Positions 9,930-18,478 of a DNA stretch of 64,000 nucleotides are shown in pieces. The position numbers and the translations under genes were made by a program. Where the stretch lies: NCBI GenBank assembly GCA_016716535.1, contig JADJWD010000001.1, forward strand, positions 1 through 64,000, written 5' to 3'. Each line of letters opens with the position of its first letter. Within the stretch, counting starts at the first letter, position 1. The notes beneath the pieces are model-generated. The model searched no databases. It worked only from the letters and a program-made list of their open reading frames with translations, and was not told the DNA's origin. The stretch is from Betaproteobacteria bacterium (GTDB lineage Bacteria; Pseudomonadota; Gammaproteobacteria; Burkholderiales; Burkholderiaceae_C).

Positions 9930-10380
9930 TCAGGCGATGCGCAGCGGAATCGTCACCGGCCCGTCGTTGACGAGGTGCACCTGCATCGCGGCGCCGAACT
10001 CGCCGGCGGCGACCGGCCCGTGCGCCGCATGCCGCTCCCGCGCAATGCGCAGCACCGCCTCGTAGAGGCGCCGGCCCCTGCTCGGGCGGCGCGGCGCCGG
10101 TGAAGCTCGGGCGGTTGCCGCCGCTCGTGTCGGCGGCCAGCGTGAACTGGCTGACGACGAGCAGGCCACCGCCGACTTCGACGACGCTGCGATTCATCTT
10201 GCCGGCGTCGTCGGCGAAGATGCGCAGCTTCAGCATCTTGTCGACGAGCCGCGCCGCCTGCGCCTCGTTGTCGGCCGGCTCGGCGCAGACGAGCGCCACG
10301 AGGCCCGGGCCGATCGCGCCGGTGACGCGGCCGGCCACTTCCACGCGCGCCTCGCGCACCCGTTGCAGCAGGGCCAGCAT
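9930..10380 (-). pseudogene. dtd: D-aminoacyl-tRNA deacylase, one-base frameshift
   Basis: Dtd removes D-amino acids mischarged onto tRNA. The start (MLALLQRVREARVEV), the catalytic SQFTLAAD motif and the C-terminal NDGPVTI motif are all present. They lie in two frames joined at a C-run (10075-10078). Removing one base there restores GRRLYEAVLRIA and a full-length protein of about 149 residues. As a conserved core gene damaged only by a homopolymer indel, it is most simply a sequencing error. It is the last gene of the tyrS-CDF-dtd minus-strand cluster, 10 bases after the CDF stop. Confidence 0.88.
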
Positions 10381-10390
10381 CGCTACGGCC

Positions 10391-11281
10391 TCACAGCGGG
10401 TCGCCCGGGTCGTTGAAGTGCGCCTCGACGTCCATCGGCAGCAGCTGGATCGTCGCGCGCAGGCCGGGCACGGCGCTCATCAGCGCCTGCTCGACCTCGC
10501 CGCGCACGGCCGCCGCGCGGCCGAGCGTCCACGCCGCCGGCATGTGCATGTGCAGGTCGACGAAGCGGCGCCGGCCGGCGCGGCGCGTCACCAGGTGGTC
10601 GAAGCGGATCGTGCGGTGCGCGAAGCCGTCCAGCACACGCCGGATCTCGGCCTGCGCCTCGGGCTCCAGCGCGCGGTCCATCAGGCCGTCGGCCGAGCGC
10701 TTCACGAGCGAGCCGCCCTCGCGCAGGATGTTCAGCGCCACGGCGACGGCGACGAGCGGGTCGAGCCAGTGCCAGCCGGTGGCGAGCACCGCGACGAGGC
10801 CGCCGACGACACCGAGCGAGGTCCACACGTCGGTGAAGAGGTGGCGCGCGTCGCCTTCGAGCGCCATCGAGCGCACCTCGCGCGCCTTGTTCAGCATCGA
10901 GCGCGCGAGCCAGCCGTTGAGCGCCGTGCTGACGAGCGACAGGCCGATGCCCCAGCCGAGCTCGACCAGCGGCTGCGGCGTGATCCAGCGCTGCACCGCG
11001 GCCCAGACGATGGCCAGCGCGGCGGCGAAGATGAGCACGCCTTCGAAGCCGGCGCTGAAGTACTCGGCCTTGTGGTGGCCGTAGGGGTGCTCGTCGTCGG
11101 GCGGCGCCGCGGCCCAGGTGACCATCGCCAGCGCGAACATCGCGCCGGCCAGGTTGACGAGCGATTCGAGCGCGTCGGACAACAGGCTGACGCTGCCGCT
11201 GACCCACCACGCGCCGGTCTTCAGCGCGATCGTCGCGACGGCGACCGCGACGCTGATCTTCAGGTAGGTGGCGACCTGCAT
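10391..11281 (-). CDS. Cation diffusion facilitator family transporter
   Basis: A 296-residue inner-membrane metal/proton antiporter of the CDF family. TM helices run from residue 4 (VATYLKISVAVAVATIALKT). The metal-site motifs are SDALESLVN in TM2 and HLFTDVWTSLGV in TM5, and the HPYGHHKAE loop is typical. The cytoplasmic C-terminal dimerisation domain (FDHLVTRRAG ... FVDLHMHMP) is complete. The start is ATG 11281. A longer reading frame upstream overlaps tyrS and is not credible. The metal (Zn, Fe, Mn or Co) cannot be decided from sequence. Confidence 0.9.
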   Translation of the reverse strand: MQVATYLKISVAVAVATIALKTGAWWVSGSVSLLSDALESLVNLAGAMFALAMVTWAAAPPDDEHPYGHHKAEYFSAGFEGVLIFAAALAIVWAAVQRWITPQPLVELGWGIGLSLVSTALNGWLARSMLNKAREVRSMALEGDARHLFTDVWTSLGVVGGLVAVLATGWHWLDPLVAVAVALNILREGGSLVKRSADGLMDRALEPEAQAEIRRVLDGFAHRTIRFDHLVTRRAGRRRFVDLHMHMPAAWTLGRAAAVRGEVEQALMSAVPGLRATIQLLPMDVEAHFNDPGDPL

Positions 11282-11301
11282 CGGCGCGTGGCGGCCGATG
11301 G

Positions 11302-12534
11302 TCAGGCGCCCAGCACGACGCGCGCGAACTTGCGCTTGCCTACCTGCACGACCACCGTGCCGGCGGCCACCTTCAGCGCCTTGTCGCTGACGACGGCACC
11401 GTCGATGCGCACGCCGCCTTGCTCCACCAAGCGCAGCGCCTCGCTCGTGCTCGGTGCGAGGCCGGCGTGCTTGAGCAGCGCGCCGATCGAAAGCGGCGCA
11501 CCGCCCAGCGTGACCTCGGGGATCTCGTCGGGCACGCCACCCATCGCGCGGCGCTGGAAGTCCTCTTCGGCGCGGTCGGCCGCGGCGTGCGAGTGGAAGC
11601 GCGCGGTGATCTCCTTGGCGAGCATCACCTTCGCGTCCTTCGGGTTGCGGCCGGCGGCGACCTCGGCCTTCAGCTTCGTGATCTCGGCCTCGGGGCGGAA
11701 CGACAGCAACGTGTACCAGCGCCACATCTGCTCGTCGCTGATCGACAGCGTCTTGGCGAACATCGTGTTCGCGTCCTCGGTGATGCCGATGTAGTTGTTC
11801 TTGCTCTTGCTCATCTTCTCGACGCCGTCGAGGCCTTCGAGCAAGGGCATCGTCAGGATGCACTGCGGCTCCTGGCCGTACTCGGTCTGCAGCGCGCGGC
11901 CGACGAGCAGGTTGAACTTCTGGTCGGTGCCGCCGAGTTCGAGATCACTCTTCAGCGCCACCGAGTCGTAGCCCTGCATCAGCGGGTACAGCAGCTCGTG
12001 CACGCTGATCGGCGTGCCGGCCTTGAAGCGCTTGGTGAAGTCGTCGCGCTCGAGCATGCGCGCCACCGTGTAGCGGCTGGCGAGCTGGATCATGCCGCGC
12101 GCGCCGAGCGGGTCGCTCCATTCGCTGTTGTAGCGAATCTCGGTCTTCGCGCGGTCGAGCACCATGCCGGCCTGCGCGAAGTAGGTCTGCGCGTTGGCCT
12201 CGATCTGCTCGCGCGTCAGGGGCGGGCGCGTGTTGTTGCGCCCCGAGGGATCGCCGATCATCGACGTGAAGTCGCCGATCAGGAAGATGACGACGTGCCC
12301 CAGGTCCTGCAACTGGCGCATCTTGTTCAGCACCACCGTGTGGCCGATGTGGATGTCGGGCGCGGTGGGGTCCAGGCCGAGCTTGATGCGCAGCGGCACG
12401 CCGGTTGCCGCGCTGCGCGCGAGCTTCTTCAGCCACTCGTCCTGCGGCAGCAGTTCCTCGCAGCCGCGCAGCGAGACGGCCATCGCCTCGCGCACGCGGT
12501 CGGTGATGGGATGGGCGGGCGGCGAAGCGGTCAT
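11302..12534 (-). CDS. tyrS: Tyrosyl-tRNA synthetase
   Basis: A 410-residue class I aminoacyl-tRNA synthetase that charges tRNA-Tyr. The HIGH signature is at residues 62-65 (DIHIGHTVVL), and KMSKSKNN lies near residue 245. The tyrosine-pocket LGGTDQKFN is present, as is a C-terminal S4 RNA-binding domain (LVEQGGVRIDGAVV). The length and the S4 domain fit the TyrZ-like type common in proteobacteria. It is divergent from the M23 peptidase gene, with 119 bp between start codons, an arrangement common in Burkholderiales. Confidence 0.97.
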   Translation of the reverse strand: MTASPPAHPITDRVREAMAVSLRGCEELLPQDEWLKKLARSAATGVPLRIKLGLDPTAPDIHIGHTVVLNKMRQLQDLGHVVIFLIGDFTSMIGDPSGRNNTRPPLTREQIEANAQTYFAQAGMVLDRAKTEIRYNSEWSDPLGARGMIQLASRYTVARMLERDDFTKRFKAGTPISVHELLYPLMQGYDSVALKSDLELGGTDQKFNLLVGRALQTEYGQEPQCILTMPLLEGLDGVEKMSKSKNNYIGITEDANTMFAKTLSISDEQMWRWYTLLSFRPEAEITKLKAEVAAGRNPKDAKVMLAKEITARFHSHAAADRAEEDFQRRAMGGVPDEIPEVTLGGAPLSIGALLKHAGLAPSTSEALRLVEQGGVRIDGAVVSDKALKVAAGTVVVQVGKRKFARVVLGA

Positions 12535-12653
12535 GGTGCAATCGGGGGCAGTGCGCTGGCGCCGTGTGATCCGAAAGGTGGGCGCCAGGGCGCGCGCTGG
12601 TGAAGCTTGCCGAAAGGCGTGCGCAGCGCGGCGCGGGAGGTCGGGGACGATCG

Positions 12654-14309
12654 ATGCAACGAAGGGGCGCGAATTCTAAGTGGCGAGCCGCCAGCCGCCT
12701 GGCCCGCTGGGTCGTGCGCGCCTGGGTGCGGCGGCATCGCCGCTGCCTCGTCGTGCTGGGGACGACCGGCTTGGCGGGCTTTGGCATCAGCGCGCTGGCC
12801 GCGTGGTCGCTGGCGCCCGGGGTTGCAGGCGTTGCAGGCGTTGCAGGCGTTGCAGGCACGGGAGCACGGCCGCACGCCGTGCGGGTCCAGGCTTTGCCGA
12901 TGGCGGCCTTGGCGCCGCAGTTGCGCGCGCTGGCGCAGCACGAGATGCAGCTCGCGCACGGTACGGTGTCGCGTGCCGGCGAATCTCTCGCGGCGCTGCT
13001 CGGGCGGCTGGGCGCGCGTGACGACGAAGCGGCGCGCACGCTCGGCGAGCACGCGGCGGTCGCGCAGGCGCTGGACGGCCGAGACGCAGCGCTCGTGCAT
13101 GCGCGCAGCGGCGCCGGCGGAAGGCTGGTCGAGTTGACGATCCGATACGCCACCGATGCGCTGGACACGCCCGCGGCAACGCACTTCAGCCGGCTCGTCG
13201 CGCGGCGCAACACCAGCGACACCAGCGGCGTCGGCAGCGGCTGGCACACGACGATCGAGGCGGTGCCGTTCGAGCGGAGGCTGCAGTTCATGGCCGCCGC
13301 CATCGTCGACACATCGCTGTTTGCGGCGGCCGACGAGGCCGGCGTGCCCGATGCCGTCGTCGCGCAGCTCGCGGCGATGTTCTCGGCCGACGTCGACTTC
13401 GGCGCCGAGCCGGGCCGCGGCGAGCGCTTCGCCGTCGTCTACGAAACGCTCGCCGCCGATGGCGAGCCGGTGCCGTGGAACGACGGCGTCGGGCGCGTGC
13501 TGGCCGCCGAGGTGGCGCGCGCCGGGCGCGTGCACCGCGTGTTGTGGTTTGCCGAGCCGGGCAGCGCAGGTGATCCGGGCGCTGCGGTTGTCGCCGGCGT
13601 CGCTTCGGATGGCAGCCACTACGGCTTCGACGGCCGCAGCCGCCGGCGCACGTTCCTGGCGAGCCCGCTCGCGTACTCGCGCGTCAGCTCAGGCTTCGAG
13701 ATGCGCGCCGATCCGATGTCGGCACTCATGACCGAGGCGGCGGTGACGAACTCGACTCCACTCGAGTCCGCACTCAAGTCCGCACTCGCCTCCGCCACCC
13801 TCCCGCCGCCCGGCGCCGAGGAGCGCATGCACCTGGGCATCGACTACGCCGCGCCGGCCGGCACGCCCGTGCGCGCCGTCGGCGAAGGTACGGTCGACTT
13901 TGCCGGGGCACTTCCCGGCTACGGCCTGACGGTGATCGTCACCCACGGCAACGACCACGCGACGCTGTACGCGCACCTCGAGCGCATCGACGTCGAGGCC
14001 GGCGACCGCGTCGCGCAGGGCCGGCGGCTCGGCGCGGTCGGCGCCACCGGCTGGGCGACCGGGCCGCACCTGCACTTCGAGTTCCGCGTCGGCGGTACGC
14101 ACCACGACCCGGTGGCGCTGGCCGCCGCGGCCCCGGTGACGGCGCGCTGGCTGCCGCGGCGCTCGCGCGAGGCGTTCGCGCAGCAGCGCGAACAGGCGCG
14201 TGAGTGGCTGGCGGTGGCGGCGACGTTGAACGCGGGTGTGGGGTCGACGGGTGGAACGGTCGCAGGTTCGTCCAGCAGACCCGCGGCCGGCCTGATCGCG
14301 CAGCGCTGA
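12654..14309 (+). CDS. M23-family metallopeptidase, membrane-anchored
   Basis: A 551-residue peptidoglycan endopeptidase. A basic N-terminus and one TM segment (about residues 31-52, CLVVLGTTGLAGFGISALAAW) are followed by a VAG repeat and a periplasmic region. The C-terminal LytM domain keeps its zinc ligands: HLGIDYAAPAG (HxxxD) and HLHFEF (HxH). It belongs to the NlpD/MepM-like group acting in cell wall remodelling and division. ATG 12654 is chosen as the first start after the tyrS promoter region. A start 54 bases upstream is possible. Confidence 0.9.
   Translation: MQRRGANSKWRAASRLARWVVRAWVRRHRRCLVVLGTTGLAGFGISALAAWSLAPGVAGVAGVAGVAGTGARPHAVRVQALPMAALAPQLRALAQHEMQLAHGTVSRAGESLAALLGRLGARDDEAARTLGEHAAVAQALDGRDAALVHARSGAGGRLVELTIRYATDALDTPAATHFSRLVARRNTSDTSGVGSGWHTTIEAVPFERRLQFMAAAIVDTSLFAAADEAGVPDAVVAQLAAMFSADVDFGAEPGRGERFAVVYETLAADGEPVPWNDGVGRVLAAEVARAGRVHRVLWFAEPGSAGDPGAAVVAGVASDGSHYGFDGRSRRRTFLASPLAYSRVSSGFEMRADPMSALMTEAAVTNSTPLESALKSALASATLPPPGAEERMHLGIDYAAPAGTPVRAVGEGTVDFAGALPGYGLTVIVTHGNDHATLYAHLERIDVEAGDRVAQGRRLGAVGATGWATGPHLHFEFRVGGTHHDPVALAAAAPVTARWLPRRSREAFAQQREQAREWLAVAATLNAGVGSTGGTVAGSSSRPAAGLIAQR
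12822..12857. repeat. Four exact tandem copies of a 9-mer
   Basis: GTTGCAGGC is repeated four times without a mismatch inside the M23 peptidase gene. It encodes VAG-type repeats directly after the membrane span. Slipped-strand changes here would add or remove three residues and keep the frame, so only the linker length would vary. Confidence 0.8.
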
Positions 14310-14365
14310 TCGCGTTCAGGCTGCCGGAACGCGGCCACGCCCGCTGCGGCCCGAGAATCGGCGGC

Positions 14366-15532
14366 ATGTCGCTTTTCATCGGCCTGATGTCGGGCACGTC
14401 GCTGGACGGCGTCGATGCGGTGCTGGCCGATTGGCCTGATGCGCCTGTAGCGGCGGCCGCGCGTCCCGCCGAACGCGCCTTCATCCACCTGCCGATGCCC
14501 GCGCCGCTGCGCGACGAGTTGTTGCACCTGAACACCGAAGGCGCCGGCGAGATGCACCGCGCGGCGCTGGCCGCCAACGCGATCGCGGCGCTCTATGCGC
14601 AGGCGGTGCAGGCGCTGCTCGGCGAAGCCGGCGCTTCGGGCATCACGGCCTCGGCCGTGCGCGCGATCGGCGCCCACGGCCAGACGGTGCGCCATCGGCC
14701 GGGTGAATTCGACGGCACCGGCTACACGGTGCAGTTGCTCAACGGCGCGCTGCTCGCCGAGCGCACCGGCATCGACGTGGTCTGCGACTTCCGCAGCCGC
14801 GACGTGGCCGCCGGCGGCCAGGGCGCGCCGCTCGTGCCGGCCTTTCACGCCGAGGTCTTCGGCGACGCGGCCGGCGCCGCGGTGCTGAACATCGGCGGCA
14901 TCGCCAACCTGACGCTGCTGCCCGGCGCGGCCGCGCACCGCTCGAGCGCGGACGCAGTCCGCGGCTTCGACTGCGGCCCCGGCAACCTCTTGATGGACCT
15001 GTGGGCCGAGCGCTGCACGGGCCGCCGCTATGACGAAGACGGACGCCTCGCCGCCGCCGGTCACGCGCACGAGGGCCTGCTGCGCGCGTGCCTGGCCGAA
15101 CCCTTCTTCGAGCGCGCGCCGCCCAAGAGCACCGGCCGCGACTTGTTCGATCCCCGTTGGCTCGATGCGCGCTTGGCTGCGGTGCAAGCCGGCGGGCCGC
15201 CGCTGCCGGCGGCCGACGTGATGGCGACGCTCGCCGAACTGACGGCACGCGCGGCCTGCGATGCACTCGCGCGGCACGGCGGTGCGCTGCGGCGGCTGCA
15301 CGTCTGCGGCGGCGGCGCCGCGAATCCGCACCTGATGCGCCGGCTGGCCGTGCTCGCCGGCCGGCGCGTGCAGGTGGCCAGCACGACGGCGCTCGGCATC
15401 GCGCCGGATCACGTCGAGGCGCTCGCCTTCGCCTGGCTGGCGCGCGCCTTCTGCGAGCGCCGCCCGGGCAGCCTGCCGGCCGTCACCGGCGCCGCGGGGC
15501 CGCGCGTGCTCGGGGCGCTGTATCCGGCGTGA
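14366..15532 (+). CDS. anmK: Anhydro-N-acetylmuramic acid kinase
   Basis: A 388-residue sugar kinase that phosphorylates and opens 1,6-anhydro-MurNAc in peptidoglycan recycling. The N-terminal phosphate loop (GLMSGTSLDGVDAVL), IGAHGQTVRHRP, VCDFRSRDVAAGGQGAPLVP, NIGGIANLT and GFDCGPGN are all standard family motifs. It lies 57 bases after the M23 peptidase gene on the same strand. A recycling enzyme beside a peptidoglycan hydrolase is a usual Burkholderiales pairing. Confidence 0.96.
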   Translation: MSLFIGLMSGTSLDGVDAVLADWPDAPVAAAARPAERAFIHLPMPAPLRDELLHLNTEGAGEMHRAALAANAIAALYAQAVQALLGEAGASGITASAVRAIGAHGQTVRHRPGEFDGTGYTVQLLNGALLAERTGIDVVCDFRSRDVAAGGQGAPLVPAFHAEVFGDAAGAAVLNIGGIANLTLLPGAAAHRSSADAVRGFDCGPGNLLMDLWAERCTGRRYDEDGRLAAAGHAHEGLLRACLAEPFFERAPPKSTGRDLFDPRWLDARLAAVQAGGPPLPAADVMATLAELTARAACDALARHGGALRRLHVCGGGAANPHLMRRLAVLAGRRVQVASTTALGIAPDHVEALAFAWLARAFCERRPGSLPAVTGAAGPRVLGALYPA

Positions 15533-15551
15533 AGCCACCGCACAAACGACA

Positions 15552-15572
15552 ACGGCGCCTCGAAGGCGCCGT
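15552..15572. terminator. Hairpin between convergent anmK and erpA
   Basis: A perfect 9-bp stem (15552-15560 with 15564-15572, ACGGCGCCT/AGGCGCCGT) closes a three-base loop. It sits between two convergent genes. The erpA-direction strand continues into a T-rich stretch (TTGTCGTTTG), so it is a plausible bidirectional terminator, better for the minus strand. Confidence 0.7.
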
Positions 15573-15610
15573 CCAGCGGGATCAGCCGGCCAAGCCGGCA
15601 GCAACGGAAC

Positions 15611-15973
15611 TCAGGCCGAGAACGAAGAACCGCACCCGCAGGTCGTCTGCGCGTTCGGGTTCTTGATCACGAACTGCGCGCCTTGCAGGTCTTCCTTGTA
15701 GTCGATCTCGGCGCCCATCAGGTACTGCAGGCTCATCGCGTCGATCAGCAGCGTCACGCCGTTCTTCTGCATCTGCGTGTCGTCGTCGTTGACGATCTCG
15801 TCGAACGTGAAGCCGTACTGGAAGCCCGAGCAGCCGCCACCTTGCACAAAGACGCGCAGCTTCAGTTCGGGGTTGCCTTCCTCGGCCACCAGGTCGGCCA
15901 CCTTGGAGGCAGCGCTGTCGGTAAAGACCAGCGGCGCGGGCATCTCGGTCAAGGCTTCGGCAACGGCGTTCAT
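15611..15973 (-). CDS. erpA: Iron-sulfur insertion protein ErpA
   Basis: A 120-residue A-type carrier that delivers Fe-S clusters to apoproteins, including isoprenoid enzymes. The three ligand cysteines are present: FVQGGGCSGFQYGF and the C-terminal TTCGCGSSF. It is intact and the length matches the family. The bactofilin gene lies 64 bases upstream on the same strand. Confidence 0.96.
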   Translation of the reverse strand: MNAVAEALTEMPAPLVFTDSAASKVADLVAEEGNPELKLRVFVQGGGCSGFQYGFTFDEIVNDDDTQMQKNGVTLLIDAMSLQYLMGAEIDYKEDLQGAQFVIKNPNAQTTCGCGSSFSA

Positions 15974-16037
15974 GGCGACTAGGGCTCCAGTTCGTGGGCG
16001 GTGTCCGGGGCGAATCAGGCGTCGTGTCAGGCGTGAA

Positions 16038-16436
16038 TCAGGCGTCGTTGGACGCCGCCAGCTTCAGTTGGGGCTTCTCGGCGCTTTTCAAGCTGCGCAA
16101 CTCGCCGTCGACGACGGCCCCGGGGTGCATTTCGAGGACATCGTAACGGATGTCGCCGGTGACCCGCGCCTTGGGCTGCAGCTCGAGCATCTCGTGGCAG
16201 ACGATGGGCCCTTGCACCTCGCCATTGATGATCACATGCGCGGCCATGACCTTCCCGACCACCTGGGCTTTTTCGCTGATGACGAGGATCGAGTGGCCGT
16301 CGCCGGCGACGATCACGTCGCCTTCGACGCGGCCGTCGATGCGCAGGCCTTCGGAGAACAGCACGGTGCCTTGCACCGTCATGCCCTCGCCGATCAGGCT
16401 GCGGATCGGCGGCGGCTTCTTCTTTCCGAGCAACAT
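16038..16436 (-). CDS. Bactofilin, polymer-forming cytoskeletal protein
   Basis: A 132-residue bactofilin. Short disordered ends flank a central beta-helix of repeating strand triplets (GLRIDGRVEGDVIVAG, AQVVGKVMAAHVIING, ARVTGDIRYDVLEMHPG). Bactofilins self-assemble without nucleotide at the membrane and help position cell-wall enzymes. The N-terminal LLGKKKPPP could be the membrane-binding peptide. It sits between erpA and a coiled-coil membrane protein. Confidence 0.93.
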   Translation of the reverse strand: MLLGKKKPPPIRSLIGEGMTVQGTVLFSEGLRIDGRVEGDVIVAGDGHSILVISEKAQVVGKVMAAHVIINGEVQGPIVCHEMLELQPKARVTGDIRYDVLEMHPGAVVDGELRSLKSAEKPQLKLAASNDA

Positions 16437-16497
16437 GGACTTCTCTCCTGCGGGCCGCAGCCCTGGGTCGGATGGCCGGTTCGAGCCCGGCGACCGC

Positions 16498-17208
16498 TCA
16501 GAGCTTGAGCGTCTGCGTCGCGCGGACAGCGCCCTTGGCGTCGATCACCCGCGCCTGCACGGATTTGATGACGACGCCGGGCGGGTGTTCGACCAGGCCT
16601 TCGACGCGCGCGTACTGCTTCAGCGAGATCGGCCGCGCGCCGCCGGGCAATGCTAGCGTCCAGGGCTTGCCATCCTGCAGACCGCTGAGCAACAAGTCGT
16701 AGCGGCCGTTGAACTCGGCGACGTTCTTGCCGAGTTGCATCACCAGCATCTGGAAGCGCAGCTGGCCGGCATCGCCCACCGGCTCGGCCATCAGGCCGCG
16801 TACCTGCAGGCCCTCGCCGCCGGCGGGCATCAGCCGCTCGAAGAAGCCGAGGTCCTCGCGCAGCCGCTGGCGCTCGGCCTCGAGCTGGCGCACCTGCTGC
16901 GCCAGCCGCTCCTGCGCGGCGCGCTCGGTGCGCAGCAGGCTGTCGGCGGTGTTCGACAGCGACATCGCCTTCTCGTTCTCGGCGGTCAGGCGCGTGAGCT
17001 CGGTGCGCAGCCGAGCCAGCTCCTGCTTGGCGCCGCTGTCCAGGCCCGCGATCTCGCGCCCGAACTCGAACGCCCACAGCGCGATCGCCGCCGAAAAGCC
17101 GAGCATCACCGCCGCGGCGGCCCAGCGAAGGGGCCACGGCAGGTGGCTGCGGATCATGACCCTCGGCGCGCTGACCGAGAGTCGGCGGCGCAACAGCTTC
17201 CAGCGCAT
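16498..17208 (-). CDS. DUF6776-type membrane protein with coiled coil
   Basis: A 236-residue protein. A basic N-terminus precedes one TM segment at about residues 27-47 (WAAAAVMLGFSAAIALWAF). A long heptad-rich coiled coil follows (about 50-115, LARLRTELTRLTAENEKAM onward), then a beta-rich periplasmic domain (ISLKQYARVEG). The bactofilin next to it hints at a structural role. The function is unknown. The start is ATG 17208; an upstream extension into the rpsI end has poor composition. Confidence 0.8.
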   Translation of the reverse strand: MRWKLLRRRLSVSAPRVMIRSHLPWPLRWAAAAVMLGFSAAIALWAFEFGREIAGLDSGAKQELARLRTELTRLTAENEKAMSLSNTADSLLRTERAAQERLAQQVRQLEAERQRLREDLGFFERLMPAGGEGLQVRGLMAEPVGDAGQLRFQMLVMQLGKNVAEFNGRYDLLLSGLQDGKPWTLALPGGARPISLKQYARVEGLVEHPPGVVIKSVQARVIDAKGAVRATQTLKL

Positions 17209-17293
17209 CGGAGACTTGCGGCCGAACGCAAAGCTGCGCGGCCGCTCACCAGTGTCGGACCCGTCGGTATACAACGGGCCCGGCCGGGTGACG

Positions 17294-17686
17294 TTACCGC
17301 TTGCTGAACTGCTTGCGGCGGCGCGCGCCATGCAAGCCGACCTTCTTGCGCTCAACCTCGCGGGCGTCGCGCGTCACGAAGCCGGCGCGCGACAGATCGG
17401 GCTTGAGCGCCGTGTCGTAGTCGATCAGCGCGCGCGTGATGCCCAGGCGCACCGCGCCGGCCTGGCCGCTTTCGCCGCCGCCGTGCACGTTGACCTTGAT
17501 GTCGAAGCCGGCCTCGTTGCCCGTGAGCAGGAGGGGCTGCTTGACGATCATGATCGACGTCTGCCGGCCGAAGTAGGCCTCGATGGCCTTGCCGTTGACG
17601 ACGATCTTGCCGTCGCCCTTCTTGATGAAGACGCGGGCGACGCTCGATTTGCGACGTCCGGTGCCGTAGTTCCAGGTTCCGATCAT
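17294..17686 (-). CDS. rpsI: 30S ribosomal protein S9
   Basis: A 130-residue S9 with the full family pattern: GTGRRKSSVARVF at the start, GGGESGQAGAVRLGI, and the lysine/arginine-rich tail GLHGARRRKQFSKR that reaches the tRNA in the P site. It lies eight bases downstream of rplM in the universal rplM-rpsI operon. Confidence 0.98.
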   Translation of the reverse strand: MIGTWNYGTGRRKSSVARVFIKKGDGKIVVNGKAIEAYFGRQTSIMIVKQPLLLTGNEAGFDIKVNVHGGGESGQAGAVRLGITRALIDYDTALKPDLSRAGFVTRDAREVERKKVGLHGARRRKQFSKR

Positions 17687-17694
17687 CGCGTTCC

Positions 17695-18123
17695 TCAGAT
17701 CGCCAGCGGCTTGGGTTGCTGCGCGGTGTGCGGGTGCGTTGCACCGGCATACACCTTCAGCTTCTTGACCATCGCGTAGCCCAGCGGGCCCTTGGGCAGC
17801 ATGCCCTTGACGGCCTTTTCGAGCGCGCGGCCCGGGTGCTTGGCCTGCATGTCCTTGAAGGACGTGGCGTAGATGCCGCCCGGGTAGCCGCTGTGGCGGT
17901 AGTACATCTTGTCGGTGCTCTTGGCACCGGTGACGCGGATCTTGTCGGCGTTGACGACGATGATGAAGTCACCCGTGTCGACGTGAGGCGTGTAGATGGC
18001 CTTGTGCTTGCCGCGCAAACGGAGTGCCACTTCGCTGGCGACACGTCCGAGCACCTTGTCGGTGGCATCGAGCACAAACCATTCATGCTTCACTTCGGCC
18101 GGCTTGGCGCTGAAGGTCTTCAT
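17695..18123 (-). CDS. rplM: 50S ribosomal protein L13
   Basis: A 142-residue L13, the same length as in E. coli. Motifs HEWFVLDATDKVLGRVAS, KHKAIYTPHVDTGD and KMYYRHSGYPGG are intact. It is an early assembly protein of the large subunit and heads the rplM-rpsI operon. ATG 18123 is the family start. Confidence 0.98.
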   Translation of the reverse strand: MKTFSAKPAEVKHEWFVLDATDKVLGRVASEVALRLRGKHKAIYTPHVDTGDFIIVVNADKIRVTGAKSTDKMYYRHSGYPGGIYATSFKDMQAKHPGRALEKAVKGMLPKGPLGYAMVKKLKVYAGATHPHTAQQPKPLAI

Positions 18124-18478
18124 GAGGCTTTCTCGCAGTGCGCGCCGGGCGTTGCCCGGCGGCGCGTGAACGGCGTGGCACCTCTCGCCGCCGCGGCCCC
18201 TGACGCCCCCATCCGGTACCGCTTGTGCGCCGCTTGCGCGGCCGGGCCTCTTCGGGGGTGCGAAGGCGCTGTGCAACGATGTGCCGAGGCGCTTTCGCGG
18301 TTCGGGGGCCGCCCGGTTCGGGCTGCCGGCCCCGGTGCGGAATCGACCGGGTGTGACCGGATCCGACGCCAGGGTCTTTCCCGGCCGTGATCGGGAAAGC
18401 CGCGCAGTATAGCCGTAACGGTGTGGCGGCCGGGCTTGGTATCGTCCGCGCCCCCGCCCGCCCTCGAAAGCCGCGCGC
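18124..18478 (-). promoter_or_regulatory. Divergent region with likely rplM-rpsI promoter
   Basis: This 355-bp gap separates rplM (minus) from the DUF2726 gene (plus). A -10-like TATACT on the minus strand at 18411-18406 stands out in an otherwise very G+C-rich stretch, but no good -35 is seen 16-18 bases upstream. The region has room for a long rplM leader. L13 autoregulation through such leaders is known in other bacteria; no specific fold was recognised here. Confidence 0.4.

Noticed and set aside
16478..16488. GGTTCGAGCCC, which resembles a tRNA T-loop, between the bactofilin and DUF6776 genes
   Set aside because: The gap is only 61 bases and no acceptor, D or anticodon stems can be folded around it. 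No tRNA or rRNA gene was found anywhere in the window.
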